From JAHCIE01 sp034431435 (GTDB lineage: Bacteria; Chloroflexota; Anaerolineae; Epilineales; JAHCIE01): a stretch of 30,284 bases of DNA. A program made the position numbers and the translations under genes. Under the pieces are notes generated by a model, which was given only the letters and a program-made list of their open reading frames with translations, ran no database searches and was not told the DNA's origin. Location: the NCBI GenBank assembly GCA_034431435.1, contig DAOUDG010000083.1:1-30284 (forward strand), read 5' to 3'. Below are positions 6,951 to 14,940 of the stretch, one piece after another (position 1 is the first letter of the stretch; each line of letters begins with the position of its first letter).

Positions 6951-9524
6951 GTGATCACGCGCAAGTCGATCCGAGACGCGTTGCGGGTCTGGAAACGCAC
7001 CGACGCCCTGGGACAGCATCCCCTGGCTGCCTCGTGCCTCGTCGAGGTCCGCCGCATCGCTACGGGCTACCCCAATACACCCCTCGGCCGCGGCACGGCC
7101 CTGCGCGACGTGCTGCGCGAGGCCCTGAACACGCTGCGGCCCGAAGGTGGTCCACCCGATTTCGGCGACGACCGCTGGCGGTCCTACATCATCCTCACCT
7201 ACCAGTACATCGAGGATGAGCCGCCCGGCTACGTGGCCGGGCAGCTCGGCATTGCCCAACCGACCTATCACCACGCTCAGGCCGAGGCGCTGGATCGCCT
7301 CGGCGCGATTCTGCGTGAACAAGAGGAAAGCGCCGCCCTAACTCCCGACGCGGCTCACGCCTCGCTGCCGCCCGTCGCAAACGGCGCGAGCGACGCCGAG
7401 GACCAGATGGCGAACCCATCGTCTGACGCCGTCGCCACCGGGTCGACACGTGATCTCCCCAAGATGCGCTGGCTGATGCCACTGGCCGTGCTGGGCCTCG
7501 CGCTCCTGGCGTGGCTCGTCCTGCGCCAGCGCGTCGCCGCGCCAGGTTCGGTCATCGCCACCATCGCCCTTGACCAAAGCCGCCCCAGCTTCATCAGCGC
7601 CAACCCCACGACGAACCGCGTCTACGCAGCGGCCGAGGGGCAGGCGGCCATCGATGTCATCGACGCCGCGACGAACGTCGTGCTGACAGCGATTCCCACC
7701 CAGGGCTACCACAAGGGCATCGCCGTCAACCCGGTCGCCAATCGCGTCTACGTGGCCCAGCAGTTCGCGGGCAGCGTCCGCATCATCGATGGCGCGAACA
7801 ACAGCGTGTTGGCCGACCTCGCCGTGCCCGACCTCATCCAGACCATCGGCGACCTGGCCATCAACCCGGCCACCCATCGACTGTACGTCATCCGCACCAA
7901 CAACAACGACGTGGCGGTGTTCGACACGACCACCAACGCCTTTCTGGGCGCGGTGGCCTTCGGCCCACCCTCCGCGCCCGATTGCCCTAGCGTCGCCTGC
8001 GACTCGGCCAGCATCGCCGTCAACCCGGCCACCAACCGCGTGTACGTGACCAACCCGGTTAGCCATCGGCTCACGGTCATCGACGGCGCGTGCAACACGG
8101 TCCTCACTACAGTCCGCGTCGGCCAGCGGCCGTATGGCGTCGCGGTCAACCCCGTGACCAACACCCTGTATGTGACCAACGGCGCGGACGATAGCGTCTC
8201 CGTCATCGACGGCGCGGACCACCACCTCATCGCGACCATCGCCGTCAGCAAGCAACCGGTGGGGGTGACGGTCAACCGCGACACGGACCGCGTCTACGTC
8301 GGGCATCGCGAGAGCCAGGTCGTGACCATCATCGATGGGGCAACGAACACGGTCCTGGCGACCGTGCCTCTCGGCGTCGCGGCCGCCCTCAACACGCTGT
8401 TACCGGCCACGGGCCGCGTGTATGCGACCACCGACAGCGCGCACAGTATCAAGGTCATCGAGGACCGCGCGCCCGCCGCCGTGGCCTGGGCAGCCGCGAC
8501 GCCCACAGGCAGCCTGCCGACGCCGCGCGGTGACACGGCCAACCGCCCGGCGGGCTACGACCCCGTCAGCAATCGACTGGTGGTGTTCGGGGGGATGAAG
8601 CAGGGTGGGGACTTGCTCAACGATACGTGGGCGCTCGCCAACGCCGACGGCACAACGGGCGTCCCGGAGTGGATCGAGCTAGCCACGCAGAACACCCCGC
8701 CGCCCCGCCGCAGCCACGCGGGCGTGTACGACCCCGCCAGCAACCGCCTGATCACTTATGGCGGCTGCCTCGGCGGCTGCACGCCCATCGACAACAACGT
8801 CTACGTCCTGAGCCACGCCAACGGCCTGGGCGGCGCCCCGGTCTGGACCCGGCTCGACACGACAGGTGGGCCACCGCCGCCGCGCAATGGGCACAGCGCC
8901 GTCTACGTCGCGGCCAGCAACCGCCTGATCGTCTTCGGCGGTGACAACTGCTGCGGCCAACGCTACAACGATACCTGGGTTCTCACCCACGCCAACGGCG
9001 ACGGCGGCGCGGCGACGTGGCTGCCGCTCACAACCCAGGGCGCGCCGCCCCCTGGCCGCGCCAGCCACAGCGCGGTATATGACCCGGCCCGCAATCGCAT
9101 GATCGTCTTCGGCGGCAGTGGCTCCAGCAGCCCGCTGAACGACGTCTGGGTGCTAAGCGCCGCCAATGGCGTGGACGGCGTTCCTACCTGGCATCAGCTC
9201 GCGCCGACGGGTGTCTTGCCTGACGGGCGCAGCGGCCACTCGGCGGTCTACGACGCCGCCAGCGGCCAGATGCTCGTCTTCGGTGGGGGCACGGCGACGG
9301 CGCTCCAGAACGACGTCTGGCGGCTCAGCCACGCCAACGGCCTCGGCGGCACGCCGGTCTGGACACCGGTCACGCCAGCGGGTAGCGTGCCCATGGCGCG
9401 GACGGCGGCCAGCGCCGTCTATCGCAGCGATAGTAACCGCCTAGTGGTCTTCGGCGGCGACACGCCTACCGGCTCCCTCAACGACATCTGGACCCTCGTC
9501 AACGCCATCGTGTCAGAACGATGA
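6951..9524 (+). CDS. Membrane-anchored HTH-like protein with external YVTN and Kelch beta-propellers
   Basis: 857 aa from a GTG at 6951. That start is preferred to the ATG at 6843 because the promoter, start site and AAGAGGGA ribosome site all lie between them. Residues ~5-130 are helical and end in a sigma-region-4/HTH-like segment (WRSYIILTYQYIEDE... GYVAGQLGIAQPTYHHAQAEALDRL). One transmembrane helix follows at ~175-193 (LMPLAVLGLALLAWLVL). Residues ~200-505 are about seven YVTN-type repeats (INPAT-RVYV-N, VIDGA-N-V--TI). Residues ~525-857 contain six Kelch repeats, each ending in a [VT][FY]GG. Topology by inference: N-terminus in, propellers out. This resembles ToxR/CadC-like one-component signalling in layout only. 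The start of the DNA-binding claim is weak: the HTH could be a protein-binding bundle. Confidence 0.8.
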   Translation: MITRKSIRDALRVWKRTDALGQHPLAASCLVEVRRIATGYPNTPLGRGTALRDVLREALNTLRPEGGPPDFGDDRWRSYIILTYQYIEDEPPGYVAGQLGIAQPTYHHAQAEALDRLGAILREQEESAALTPDAAHASLPPVANGASDAEDQMANPSSDAVATGSTRDLPKMRWLMPLAVLGLALLAWLVLRQRVAAPGSVIATIALDQSRPSFISANPTTNRVYAAAEGQAAIDVIDAATNVVLTAIPTQGYHKGIAVNPVANRVYVAQQFAGSVRIIDGANNSVLADLAVPDLIQTIGDLAINPATHRLYVIRTNNNDVAVFDTTTNAFLGAVAFGPPSAPDCPSVACDSASIAVNPATNRVYVTNPVSHRLTVIDGACNTVLTTVRVGQRPYGVAVNPVTNTLYVTNGADDSVSVIDGADHHLIATIAVSKQPVGVTVNRDTDRVYVGHRESQVVTIIDGATNTVLATVPLGVAAALNTLLPATGRVYATTDSAHSIKVIEDRAPAAVAWAAATPTGSLPTPRGDTANRPAGYDPVSNRLVVFGGMKQGGDLLNDTWALANADGTTGVPEWIELATQNTPPPRRSHAGVYDPASNRLITYGGCLGGCTPIDNNVYVLSHANGLGGAPVWTRLDTTGGPPPPRNGHSAVYVAASNRLIVFGGDNCCGQRYNDTWVLTHANGDGGAATWLPLTTQGAPPPGRASHSAVYDPARNRMIVFGGSGSSSPLNDVWVLSAANGVDGVPTWHQLAPTGVLPDGRSGHSAVYDAASGQMLVFGGGTATALQNDVWRLSHANGLGGTPVWTPVTPAGSVPMARTAASAVYRSDSNRLVVFGGDTPTGSLNDIWTLVNAIVSER

Positions 9525-9756
9525 GGTATCCCCGATTCGTCTGATCCTGTATGACCCGTCCGGCGCTTGATCCCTGCGGCAATGTGCAAGGCCCCCAGGG
9601 TTCTGTGAACCCCGAGGGCCTCTGCCGCCTCCTTACCTGCCAGGCTCGGCGAGCAGTTCCTGTTGCCCTTGCGGTTGCTGCGCCTCATCCGACGGTAGGG
9701 CCGCCGCCGAAGAATAGCATGGAGCGTGGGGCTCTTTATTCCAATGGCGCGTAGCG
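9525..9756. other. Intergenic region between convergent genes
   Basis: 232 bp separate the propeller gene (plus) from the cytochrome gene (minus). The only structure I see is the 31-bp hairpin at 9590-9620. No gene is supported. Confidence 0.6.
9590..9620. terminator. 31-bp hairpin element, copy 2 of 2
   Basis: Arms identical to the copy at 4579-4609, loop TGT instead of CGA. It lies 66 bp past the stop of the plus-strand gene and between convergent genes, where a bidirectional terminator would be expected. Confidence 0.55.
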
Positions 9757-10176
9757 CTACTCCAGGCTCTTGATGTAGGCGAGCAGATGGTCGACCGTGT
9801 CACCGCCCTCGATGCGTGACTTGTGGCGTTCGATGCCAGCCGCCATCACCCCGGCGCTATAGCCCTCCACCGTCGCGGCATCGGGTTGGAGAATCGACTG
9901 CCGCAGGTAGGCGTCATCCGCCGTGACCTCCCGCCCATCCGCCAGACGCACCGTCGTGCCATACAGGCCAGCGAGCATGGGGCCAAGTTTCTTGTCCGTC
10001 TCGCTCTTGCTCACGGCGTGGCAGGTGAGGCAGCCAAACTCCCTAACCAGGGCGGCCCCCTGATCCGTCGCGTTGGACGGCCTGGCCGACGCCGCCCCGC
10101 CGCAGGCGGACAGACCGAAGCTTACGACGAGTAGCATCGCCAGGACGGCCAGTCGTATCATCAACCCTGAAGTCAC
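9757..10176 (-). CDS. Cytochrome c lipoprotein, CoxB-C-terminal-like
   Basis: 139 aa from a GTG at 10176. It is preferred to the ATG at 10182 because AAGGAG directly abuts that ATG but lies 6 bases from the GTG. A lipoprotein signal ends in GLSACGG. One haem c site is seen, CLTCH, with a candidate axial Met in GYSAGVM near residue 111. The pattern LGPMLAGLYGTTVRLADGREVTADDAYLRQSILQP and the YIKSLE end closely resemble the cytochrome c domain at the end of cytochrome oxidase subunit II. Last gene of the multicopper oxidase - ZIP - cytochrome unit (18 bp after ZIP counting from this start). Likely an outer-face electron carrier; its partner could be the oxidase. Confidence 0.85.
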   Translation of the reverse strand: MTSGLMIRLAVLAMLLVVSFGLSACGGAASARPSNATDQGAALVREFGCLTCHAVSKSETDKKLGPMLAGLYGTTVRLADGREVTADDAYLRQSILQPDAATVEGYSAGVMAAGIERHKSRIEGGDTVDHLLAYIKSLE

Positions 10177-10194
10177 AGCCATCTCCTTGGCCCT

Positions 10195-11415
10195 CTACTT
10201 GATCAGCACGCCCGTGACGTACAGCAGCAACATGCCGGCCATAACCCCCGCGAAGGTCAGCAGGGGCGCGGGCGTCTTCTCGTTGTCACGCAATATCATG
10301 CGGCCAATCTCGAACGCCACCTGGAAGATCGCGCCCGCGCCGATGGCCAGGAACAGCGTCGCCGCCACCGCTGAGTAGGAGAAGCCGCCGATCCACGTGC
10401 CCACGATGGCGGGCGCGCCAGCCAGGAGGCCCATCAGCATCAGATGGCGCGGCGACGGGCGGTCGCGCAGGATGGGGGCGATGATGCCCAGCCCTTCAGT
10501 GATGTTCTGGATGATGAAGCCAATCACCAGAAATGCGCCTAGCGTCACCGCGCCGACGGCGTACGCCGCGCCAATCGCCAGGCCCTCCCCCAGGTTGTGC
10601 AGGCCAATCCCTAACGCGATCATGTACGCCAGGGACAATCGTCGCGCCGCGTCGGTGCGCTGAATCCCCACCTGACGCGCCGACACGGCCCACAGCAGCA
10701 GGAACGCGCCGACGAAGCCCAGCCCCACCAGCCCCAGCCCTTGCAGCGGGCTGGCGACCCTGGCGGCCTGTTCGATGGACTCGGCCAGGCCGTCGATGCC
10801 CAGGTAGATGAGCAACCCCACGGTCAGCGCCAGCAGGAACATCATCGCGCGCCGTCCCAGCTGTCGCAGCGCCGGGTACCACAGTAGGCCCAATGCGACC
10901 GGGATAATGCCGACGTAGATACCAATCAGGGTGAAGCTAAGCAGCATGTTCCCCGACGGCGTCGGCGTCGTGAAGGCGACAGGGATCTCGCCCTCGAAGG
11001 CGATGGCGTTGGCGGTCATGAACTTGACCAGGTACGCCTCGCCCTCGACCCAGGGGTACTGGAGCGTCACCGTGGCCTTACCCAGGCGTGGAATGACGTG
11101 GCTCGGATAGGCCGTAGCGGGCCAGACCGAGTCGTTGATGGCGATTTGGGCCAGGGTCAGCGCCTCGGCCCCACTGTTCTGAAGCTCAGCGCGAATGTAG
11201 CCCGGCTCCAGCACGAAGCGCTCGATGACCAGGTTCTCCACCGGTACAGGCGCGCTCAGGTTGAGACCACCACTGGTCGTGACGAACAGCGCGATCACCA
11301 GGCCCAGCAGCAGCAGCGGCAGGACGGCCAGCGCCAGCGTCGCCAGCGTGAAGCCGCTGCTGCGGGGTGTGCTCGACGCGGTGGGTTCGGCGCGGCCCTC
11401 GGTTGTCTCGGCCAT
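10195..11415 (-). CDS. ZIP-family metal transporter with N-terminal TM and exported beta domain
   Basis: 406 aa from the ATG at 11415, which has GAGGAGG just upstream; the longer start at 11451 would overlap the oxidase gene. The C-terminal ~250 residues are a ZIP transporter: IALGIGLHNLGEGLAIG carries the HNxxEG metal-site motif of TM4, and FIIQNITEGLGI the matching TM5 motif (NxxEG in place of the more usual HxxPEG). The N-terminal ~150 residues add a TM helix (LATLALAVLPLLLLGLVIALFV) and a soluble, Ig-like stretch (VENLVIERFVLEPGYIRAELQNSG...) expected outside. That extension is absent from ordinary ZupT. Substrate (Zn, Fe, Mn) cannot be read from sequence; the operators upstream hint at Fe/Mn control. 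Confidence 0.85.
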   Translation of the reverse strand: MAETTEGRAEPTASSTPRSSGFTLATLALAVLPLLLLGLVIALFVTTSGGLNLSAPVPVENLVIERFVLEPGYIRAELQNSGAEALTLAQIAINDSVWPATAYPSHVIPRLGKATVTLQYPWVEGEAYLVKFMTANAIAFEGEIPVAFTTPTPSGNMLLSFTLIGIYVGIIPVALGLLWYPALRQLGRRAMMFLLALTVGLLIYLGIDGLAESIEQAARVASPLQGLGLVGLGFVGAFLLLWAVSARQVGIQRTDAARRLSLAYMIALGIGLHNLGEGLAIGAAYAVGAVTLGAFLVIGFIIQNITEGLGIIAPILRDRPSPRHLMLMGLLAGAPAIVGTWIGGFSYSAVAATLFLAIGAGAIFQVAFEIGRMILRDNEKTPAPLLTFAGVMAGMLLLYVTGVLIK

Positions 11416-11434
11416 TGTTTCCTCCTCGTGCGCC

Positions 11435-12649
11435 CTACGGTTCGACCTCAAAGATGCCGGTCCAGCCTAGCTCCGCAAACTCGGTCTTGTGGGCGTGGAA
11501 CAAGAAGCGGCCGGGGTACTTGTAGCTAAACTCCAGAATGCCGCGCTGGGCCTGCATCAGCGCGACGGTATCCGTGTACTCGACAGGCGTCAGGCTGGTG
11601 CCCGTTGGATACCAGTGGAAGAAGTTCGCGTGCAGGTGGAACGAGTTGCTCTGGTCGAACTCCAGCATGTTGGTGAGATAGATGCGAATCGTCTCGCCCA
11701 CTCTGATCTTGATGGGGTTGTTCTGATAGTAGAAGGCAGGCCCGTTGACCGAGTAGAAGTCATTCTGGTCATCGAAGTCCACATCAAGGCCGTGGAGTAC
11801 CATCACCATCTCGCGATCGACCGGCGGACGGCCGCCCCTGGGGTCGCAGATGAAGGCCCCGTAGAGACCCTTGGAAATGTGCTTCGCCAGCGGCATCGTG
11901 TGGCAGTGATATTGGTGCATGCCAAACGGCTCCGCGTCGAACTCATAGATGAACGTCTCCCCCGGCAGGACAGACTCGAACACGCCGTCCATGTTCGCCG
12001 GATGGATGCCGTGGAAGTGCAGCGAGTGCGGGTGAGCGCTGGCATTCGCAAACCGCACCCGCATCAGGTCGCCCTCGGTGGCGCGCAGGGTCGGCGCCGG
12101 AATGCTGCCATTGAATGTCCAGGCCGGAAACATGATTCCCGGTGCCACCTCCAGGTCGACATCCTGGGCGATGATCGTATACTCGCGCAGGGTGCGCCCG
12201 TCCGGTAGCTGGCTCACCTTGCCGTAGTCGAACCTCGTCAAGAACTCCATGGGACTCGGTGTAAACCCTGCGGGGTTAGCCAGGAGATGCCGCACGGCGT
12301 CGGGCAGCTCGTCCACGGACATGGGTACGCTGCCTGTGGTTGAGCCGGGCAGGACAACGGCCGGCCCCATGCTTCCCATCGGCACGCTAACGTGCCCGCC
12401 ATGTGGCGTGGCGGGTGCGGGCGTGTGGGCCGCGTGGGGCGTCGGTCCCTGGGCCAGCGCGACCCGCGCGGCGCTGTGCGCCGCCAGCGTCGCCGTGGCG
12501 GCCGTGCCCAGGGCGGCGGCCACGAACCGCCGCCGCGACATACGCACACCCTCGGCGGCCGGGGCTTCGGCAGGCTGCGCCAGATCCATCTCACCAGGGC
12601 CCTGGTTGTCGCCCCGCGCCTGGTTGGTCGCCTCGGTCCGGTCAGGCAT
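11435..12649 (-). CDS. Tat-exported two-domain multicopper oxidase
   Basis: 404 aa. A twin-arginine signal is visible at SRRRFVAAALG (residues 38-48), before a His/Pro-rich linker. Copper motifs: HFHG (His211/His213), HQYHCH with HCHxxxxxHxxxGL (Cys249, His250, His257) in domain 1; HLHANFFH (338-345) and FHAHKTEF (385-387) in domain 2. The type-1 copper Cys is therefore in the first cupredoxin domain; domain 2 has no Cys at the equivalent site. That fits the type-C layout of two-domain oxidases (small laccase-like), and the relation to NirK-type proteins is distant. Length is typical of two-domain forms. Start at 12649 chosen for the promoter distance (about 54-nt leader) and an AAGGG upstream; a later ATG at 12541, right before the Arg pair, is possible. 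Confidence 0.88.
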   Translation of the reverse strand: MPDRTEATNQARGDNQGPGEMDLAQPAEAPAAEGVRMSRRRFVAAALGTAATATLAAHSAARVALAQGPTPHAAHTPAPATPHGGHVSVPMGSMGPAVVLPGSTTGSVPMSVDELPDAVRHLLANPAGFTPSPMEFLTRFDYGKVSQLPDGRTLREYTIIAQDVDLEVAPGIMFPAWTFNGSIPAPTLRATEGDLMRVRFANASAHPHSLHFHGIHPANMDGVFESVLPGETFIYEFDAEPFGMHQYHCHTMPLAKHISKGLYGAFICDPRGGRPPVDREMVMVLHGLDVDFDDQNDFYSVNGPAFYYQNNPIKIRVGETIRIYLTNMLEFDQSNSFHLHANFFHWYPTGTSLTPVEYTDTVALMQAQRGILEFSYKYPGRFLFHAHKTEFAELGWTGIFEVEP

Positions 12650-12690
12650 AGGTGTCGCCCTTCTTGCTAATCAGGTCTGCGCGTTACTGA

Positions 12691-12760
12691 TTTAGGATGA
12701 CCTAACATTACTGTATCAGGTTTCGCGGGCATTGTCAAGTGTAAATTTAGGAACAGCTAA
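12691..12760 (-). promoter_or_regulatory. Promoter of the multicopper oxidase operon flanked by two DtxR/MntR-like operators
   Basis: On the minus strand: TTGACA (complement of 12733-12738), a 17-bp spacer, TACAGT (complement of 12710-12715). The transcript should start near 12703. Site 1, TTTAGG-ATGA-CCTAA at 12691-12705, covers the start site. Site 2, TTTAGG-AACAG-CTAA at 12746-12760, sits just upstream of the -35. Centres are about 54 bp apart, roughly five helical turns. TTAGG(n)CCTAA is the core of DtxR/IdeR/MntR operators. Inference: metal-dependent repression. Confidence 0.7.
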
Positions 12761-12808
12761 TTTGGCGTATAGGTGACGCGCAAAGCAGTGGCCCCTCCTC
12801 GCATCCTC

Positions 12809-12817
12809 TGCTATAAT
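12809..12817 (+). promoter_or_regulatory. Extended -10 promoter of the HipA-like gene, probably leaderless
   Basis: TGCTATAAT ends only seven bases before the ATG at 12825, so transcription would start at or beside the A of the start codon. No -35 and no Shine-Dalgarno are visible. The same TGCTATAAT occurs before the genes at 19636 and 20756. Confidence 0.65.
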
Positions 12818-12824
12818 CCCTACC

Positions 12825-13628
12825 ATGTCGACATCCATCCCTACCGCCCTGCGCACGGTTACAGCGACCCGCTACGTGACGGCCCTGCGCGAGGGCGGCT
12901 CGCTGCCTGGCCTGGTCGAAGCCGACGACTACGGCATGTACGTGGTCAAGTTTCGCGGCGCGGGCCAGGGCACCAAGGCTCTCATTGCTGACCTGGTGGT
13001 GGGCGAGATTGGCCGCACTCTAGGCCTGCTGGTGCCAGAGATGGCCCTCATCGACGTGGACCCCGAACTGGCGCGCAGCGAACCTGACTACGAGACTCGC
13101 GCCCTCTTGCAGGCCAGTCCCGGCCTGAACCTGGGCATCGACTTCCTGCCCGGCTCGATGGGCTTCGACGCCCTGGATCGCCACGAGGTTGACCCGCTGC
13201 TGGCGTCCAGAATCGTCTGGTTCGACGCCTACGCCACCAACGTTGACCGCACCGCCCGCAACCCTAATATGCTCCACTGGCACAAGCGATTGTGGCTCAT
13301 CGACCACGGGGCGGCCCTCTACTTCCACCACACCTGGGACGACTACCTCAAGCGCAGCCTATCGCCGTTCACGCCCATCAAGGATCACGTCCTGCTACTC
13401 GTCGCCCGCGCCCTGCCCGAGGCCGAGGCGGAGTTGCGCGACAAGCTGACGCCCGAAACGCTGGCGGCGATTGTCAACCTCGTCCCCGACGCCTGGCTAC
13501 GCGACGAGCCACGCTTCGCCACCCCTGACGCCCACCGCGCCGCCTACGTCGAGTACCTGGTCCGCCGCCTGGAGGCATCGCCCATCTTTGTCGAGGAGGC
13601 GCTTCGTGCCCGCTCGCCGCGCCTTTGA
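12825..13628 (+). CDS. HipA-like kinase
   Basis: 267 aa, a short member of the HipA-like kinase group rather than the full HipA toxin. MYVVKFRGAGQGTKALIADLVVGEIGR (residues 38-64) holds the ATP-site lysine Lys42 and glycine loop. WFDAYATNVDRTARNPNML (132-150) is the catalytic loop with Asp141 and downstream Asn, and LWLIDHG (157-162) carries the metal Asp. Its 3' end overlaps the DUF3037 gene by 23 bases. Known: HipA-like kinases of this type are commonly paired with DUF3037 proteins. The substrate is unknown, and no HipB antitoxin is present. Confidence 0.85.
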   Translation: MSTSIPTALRTVTATRYVTALREGGSLPGLVEADDYGMYVVKFRGAGQGTKALIADLVVGEIGRTLGLLVPEMALIDVDPELARSEPDYETRALLQASPGLNLGIDFLPGSMGFDALDRHEVDPLLASRIVWFDAYATNVDRTARNPNMLHWHKRLWLIDHGAALYFHHTWDDYLKRSLSPFTPIKDHVLLLVARALPEAEAELRDKLTPETLAAIVNLVPDAWLRDEPRFATPDAHRAAYVEYLVRRLEASPIFVEEALRARSPRL

Positions 13629-14007
13629 GTACGCCGTCGTGCGCGTCGTACCCCGCGTCGAACGTGAGGAGTTCCTCAACGTCGGCGTCATCCTCTACTG
13701 CAAGGCGCTCCGCTTCCTGGAAGCGCGCGTCTACGTAGACGACGCACGGCTGAAGGCTGTCTTCCCCGACATCGACCTGACCGAGGTGCGCCGCCACCTG
13801 GACCATTTTGTGCGCGTCGCCCAGGGTGGTGCGGATGCCGGTCCCATCGGCGGCCTGCCGCAGGCCGAGCGCTTCCGCTGGCTCAGCGCGCCACGCAGCA
13901 CCATCATCCAACTCTCGCCCGCCCACGCGGGGCTGTGTGTCGACCCCGCCGACGCGCTGAATCACCTGATGGCGAGCCGGGTGCTGCCGCCATCCGAATC
14001 CCCATGA
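13606..14007 (+). CDS. DUF3037 protein, partner of the HipA-like kinase
   Basis: 133 aa from a GTG at 13606 placed 6 bases after GAGGAGG. The frame continues further upstream, but that part is a shadow of the kinase gene. RRAFEYAVVRVVPRVEREEFLNVGVILYC is the hallmark start of DUF3037. FVRVAQGGADAGPIGGLPQAERFRWLSAPRSTIIQLSPAHAG is the conserved C-terminal part. Overlaps the kinase upstream and the hydrolase downstream (ATGA at 14004). Biochemical role unknown; probably acts with the kinase. Confidence 0.85.
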   Translation: MPARRAFEYAVVRVVPRVEREEFLNVGVILYCKALRFLEARVYVDDARLKAVFPDIDLTEVRRHLDHFVRVAQGGADAGPIGGLPQAERFRWLSAPRSTIIQLSPAHAGLCVDPADALNHLMASRVLPPSESP

Positions 14008-14909
14008 TTCCTCGCCTCGACCGGCCGCCCACGCTGGCGGAGTGGGCCACACGCGGCAGCGCCGTGACCATCAATAGCCGGCGGCTGTTCGCCGTCGAGG
14101 CTGGCCCACCGGATGGCGAGGCCATCGTCATCCTCCACGGCTACCCCAGCTGCGGCTACGACTATTGGCGTGTCCTGCCTGACCTGAGCGCAAACTACCG
14201 CGTTATCCTCCACGACTATCTCGGCTTCGGCCTGTCTGACAAGCCCCGCGACTATTCCTACTCCCTCATCGAGCAGGCCGACATGGCCCTGGCCCTGTGG
14301 CACAGCCTGGGCGTTCGCCGCGCCCATCTGGTGGCCCACGACTACGGCACAAGCGTCGCGGCTGAGATTCTGGACCGCCGCCGCCGTGGCGACGACCGCG
14401 TTGACTTCACCACCCTGACCCTGTGCAACGGCAGCGTCTTCATCGAGATGGCGCAGCTACGGACGGCTCAGAAGCTGCTACGCCATCCCATGGCCGGCCC
14501 GCTGGTGGCTCGGCTGATGAGTCGCGGCCTGTTCGGCCGCAGTCTTCGCGCGCTGTTCGCCGACGGCGATCAGTTGACAGATACCGAGCTGGATGCCCTG
14601 TGGCAGGCCGTCACCGCCAACGGCGGTCGCGACATCATCCCCCAGGTGACCGGCTACCTCCGCGAGCGCGAAACATGCGGCCCGCGCTGGGCGGCGGCCC
14701 TCGTTCACTTCGACCGACCGTCCCTGGTCGTGTGGGGCGACGAGGACCCCGTCGCCGTGCCCGCCATCGCCGAGCGACTGGCCCGCGAACTGTTCGCGCC
14801 GACCCTCACCTGGCTCCACGGCGTCGGGCACTATCCCATGCTGGAAGCGCCGGAGGCCTGGTCCGACGCTGTGCTGGACTGGCTCGAAGCGCCGGGCCAG
14901 GAGCGCTGA
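14004..14909 (+). CDS. Alpha/beta hydrolase with Asp nucleophile (haloalkane dehalogenase / epoxide hydrolase class)
   Basis: 301 aa, start at the ATG overlapping the DUF3037 stop. HGYPS (45-49) is the oxyanion-hole HGxP motif. LVAHDYGTSVA places Asp113 at the nucleophile elbow, where Ser would mark an esterase. WGDEDP (245-249) carries the likely acid and GVGHYPMLEAP the catalytic His276. The cap region (~135-215) is variable. Known: an Asp nucleophile in this fold points to epoxide hydrolase or haloalkane dehalogenase chemistry; dehalogenases usually have a Trp right after the Asp, and here it is Tyr, which favours an epoxide-hydrolase-like or uncharacterised activity. Confidence 0.82.
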   Translation: MIPRLDRPPTLAEWATRGSAVTINSRRLFAVEAGPPDGEAIVILHGYPSCGYDYWRVLPDLSANYRVILHDYLGFGLSDKPRDYSYSLIEQADMALALWHSLGVRRAHLVAHDYGTSVAAEILDRRRRGDDRVDFTTLTLCNGSVFIEMAQLRTAQKLLRHPMAGPLVARLMSRGLFGRSLRALFADGDQLTDTELDALWQAVTANGGRDIIPQVTGYLRERETCGPRWAAALVHFDRPSLVVWGDEDPVAVPAIAERLARELFAPTLTWLHGVGHYPMLEAPEAWSDAVLDWLEAPGQER

Positions 14910-14940
14910 GCGCGACGTCCGCGCCATCGGAGTGTTCGAT

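Noticed and set aside
7338..8306. 322-codon minus-strand frame
   Set aside because: Asp/Val/Gly-rich antisense reading of the YVTN repeats; no family motif, explained by periodic codons on the other strand.
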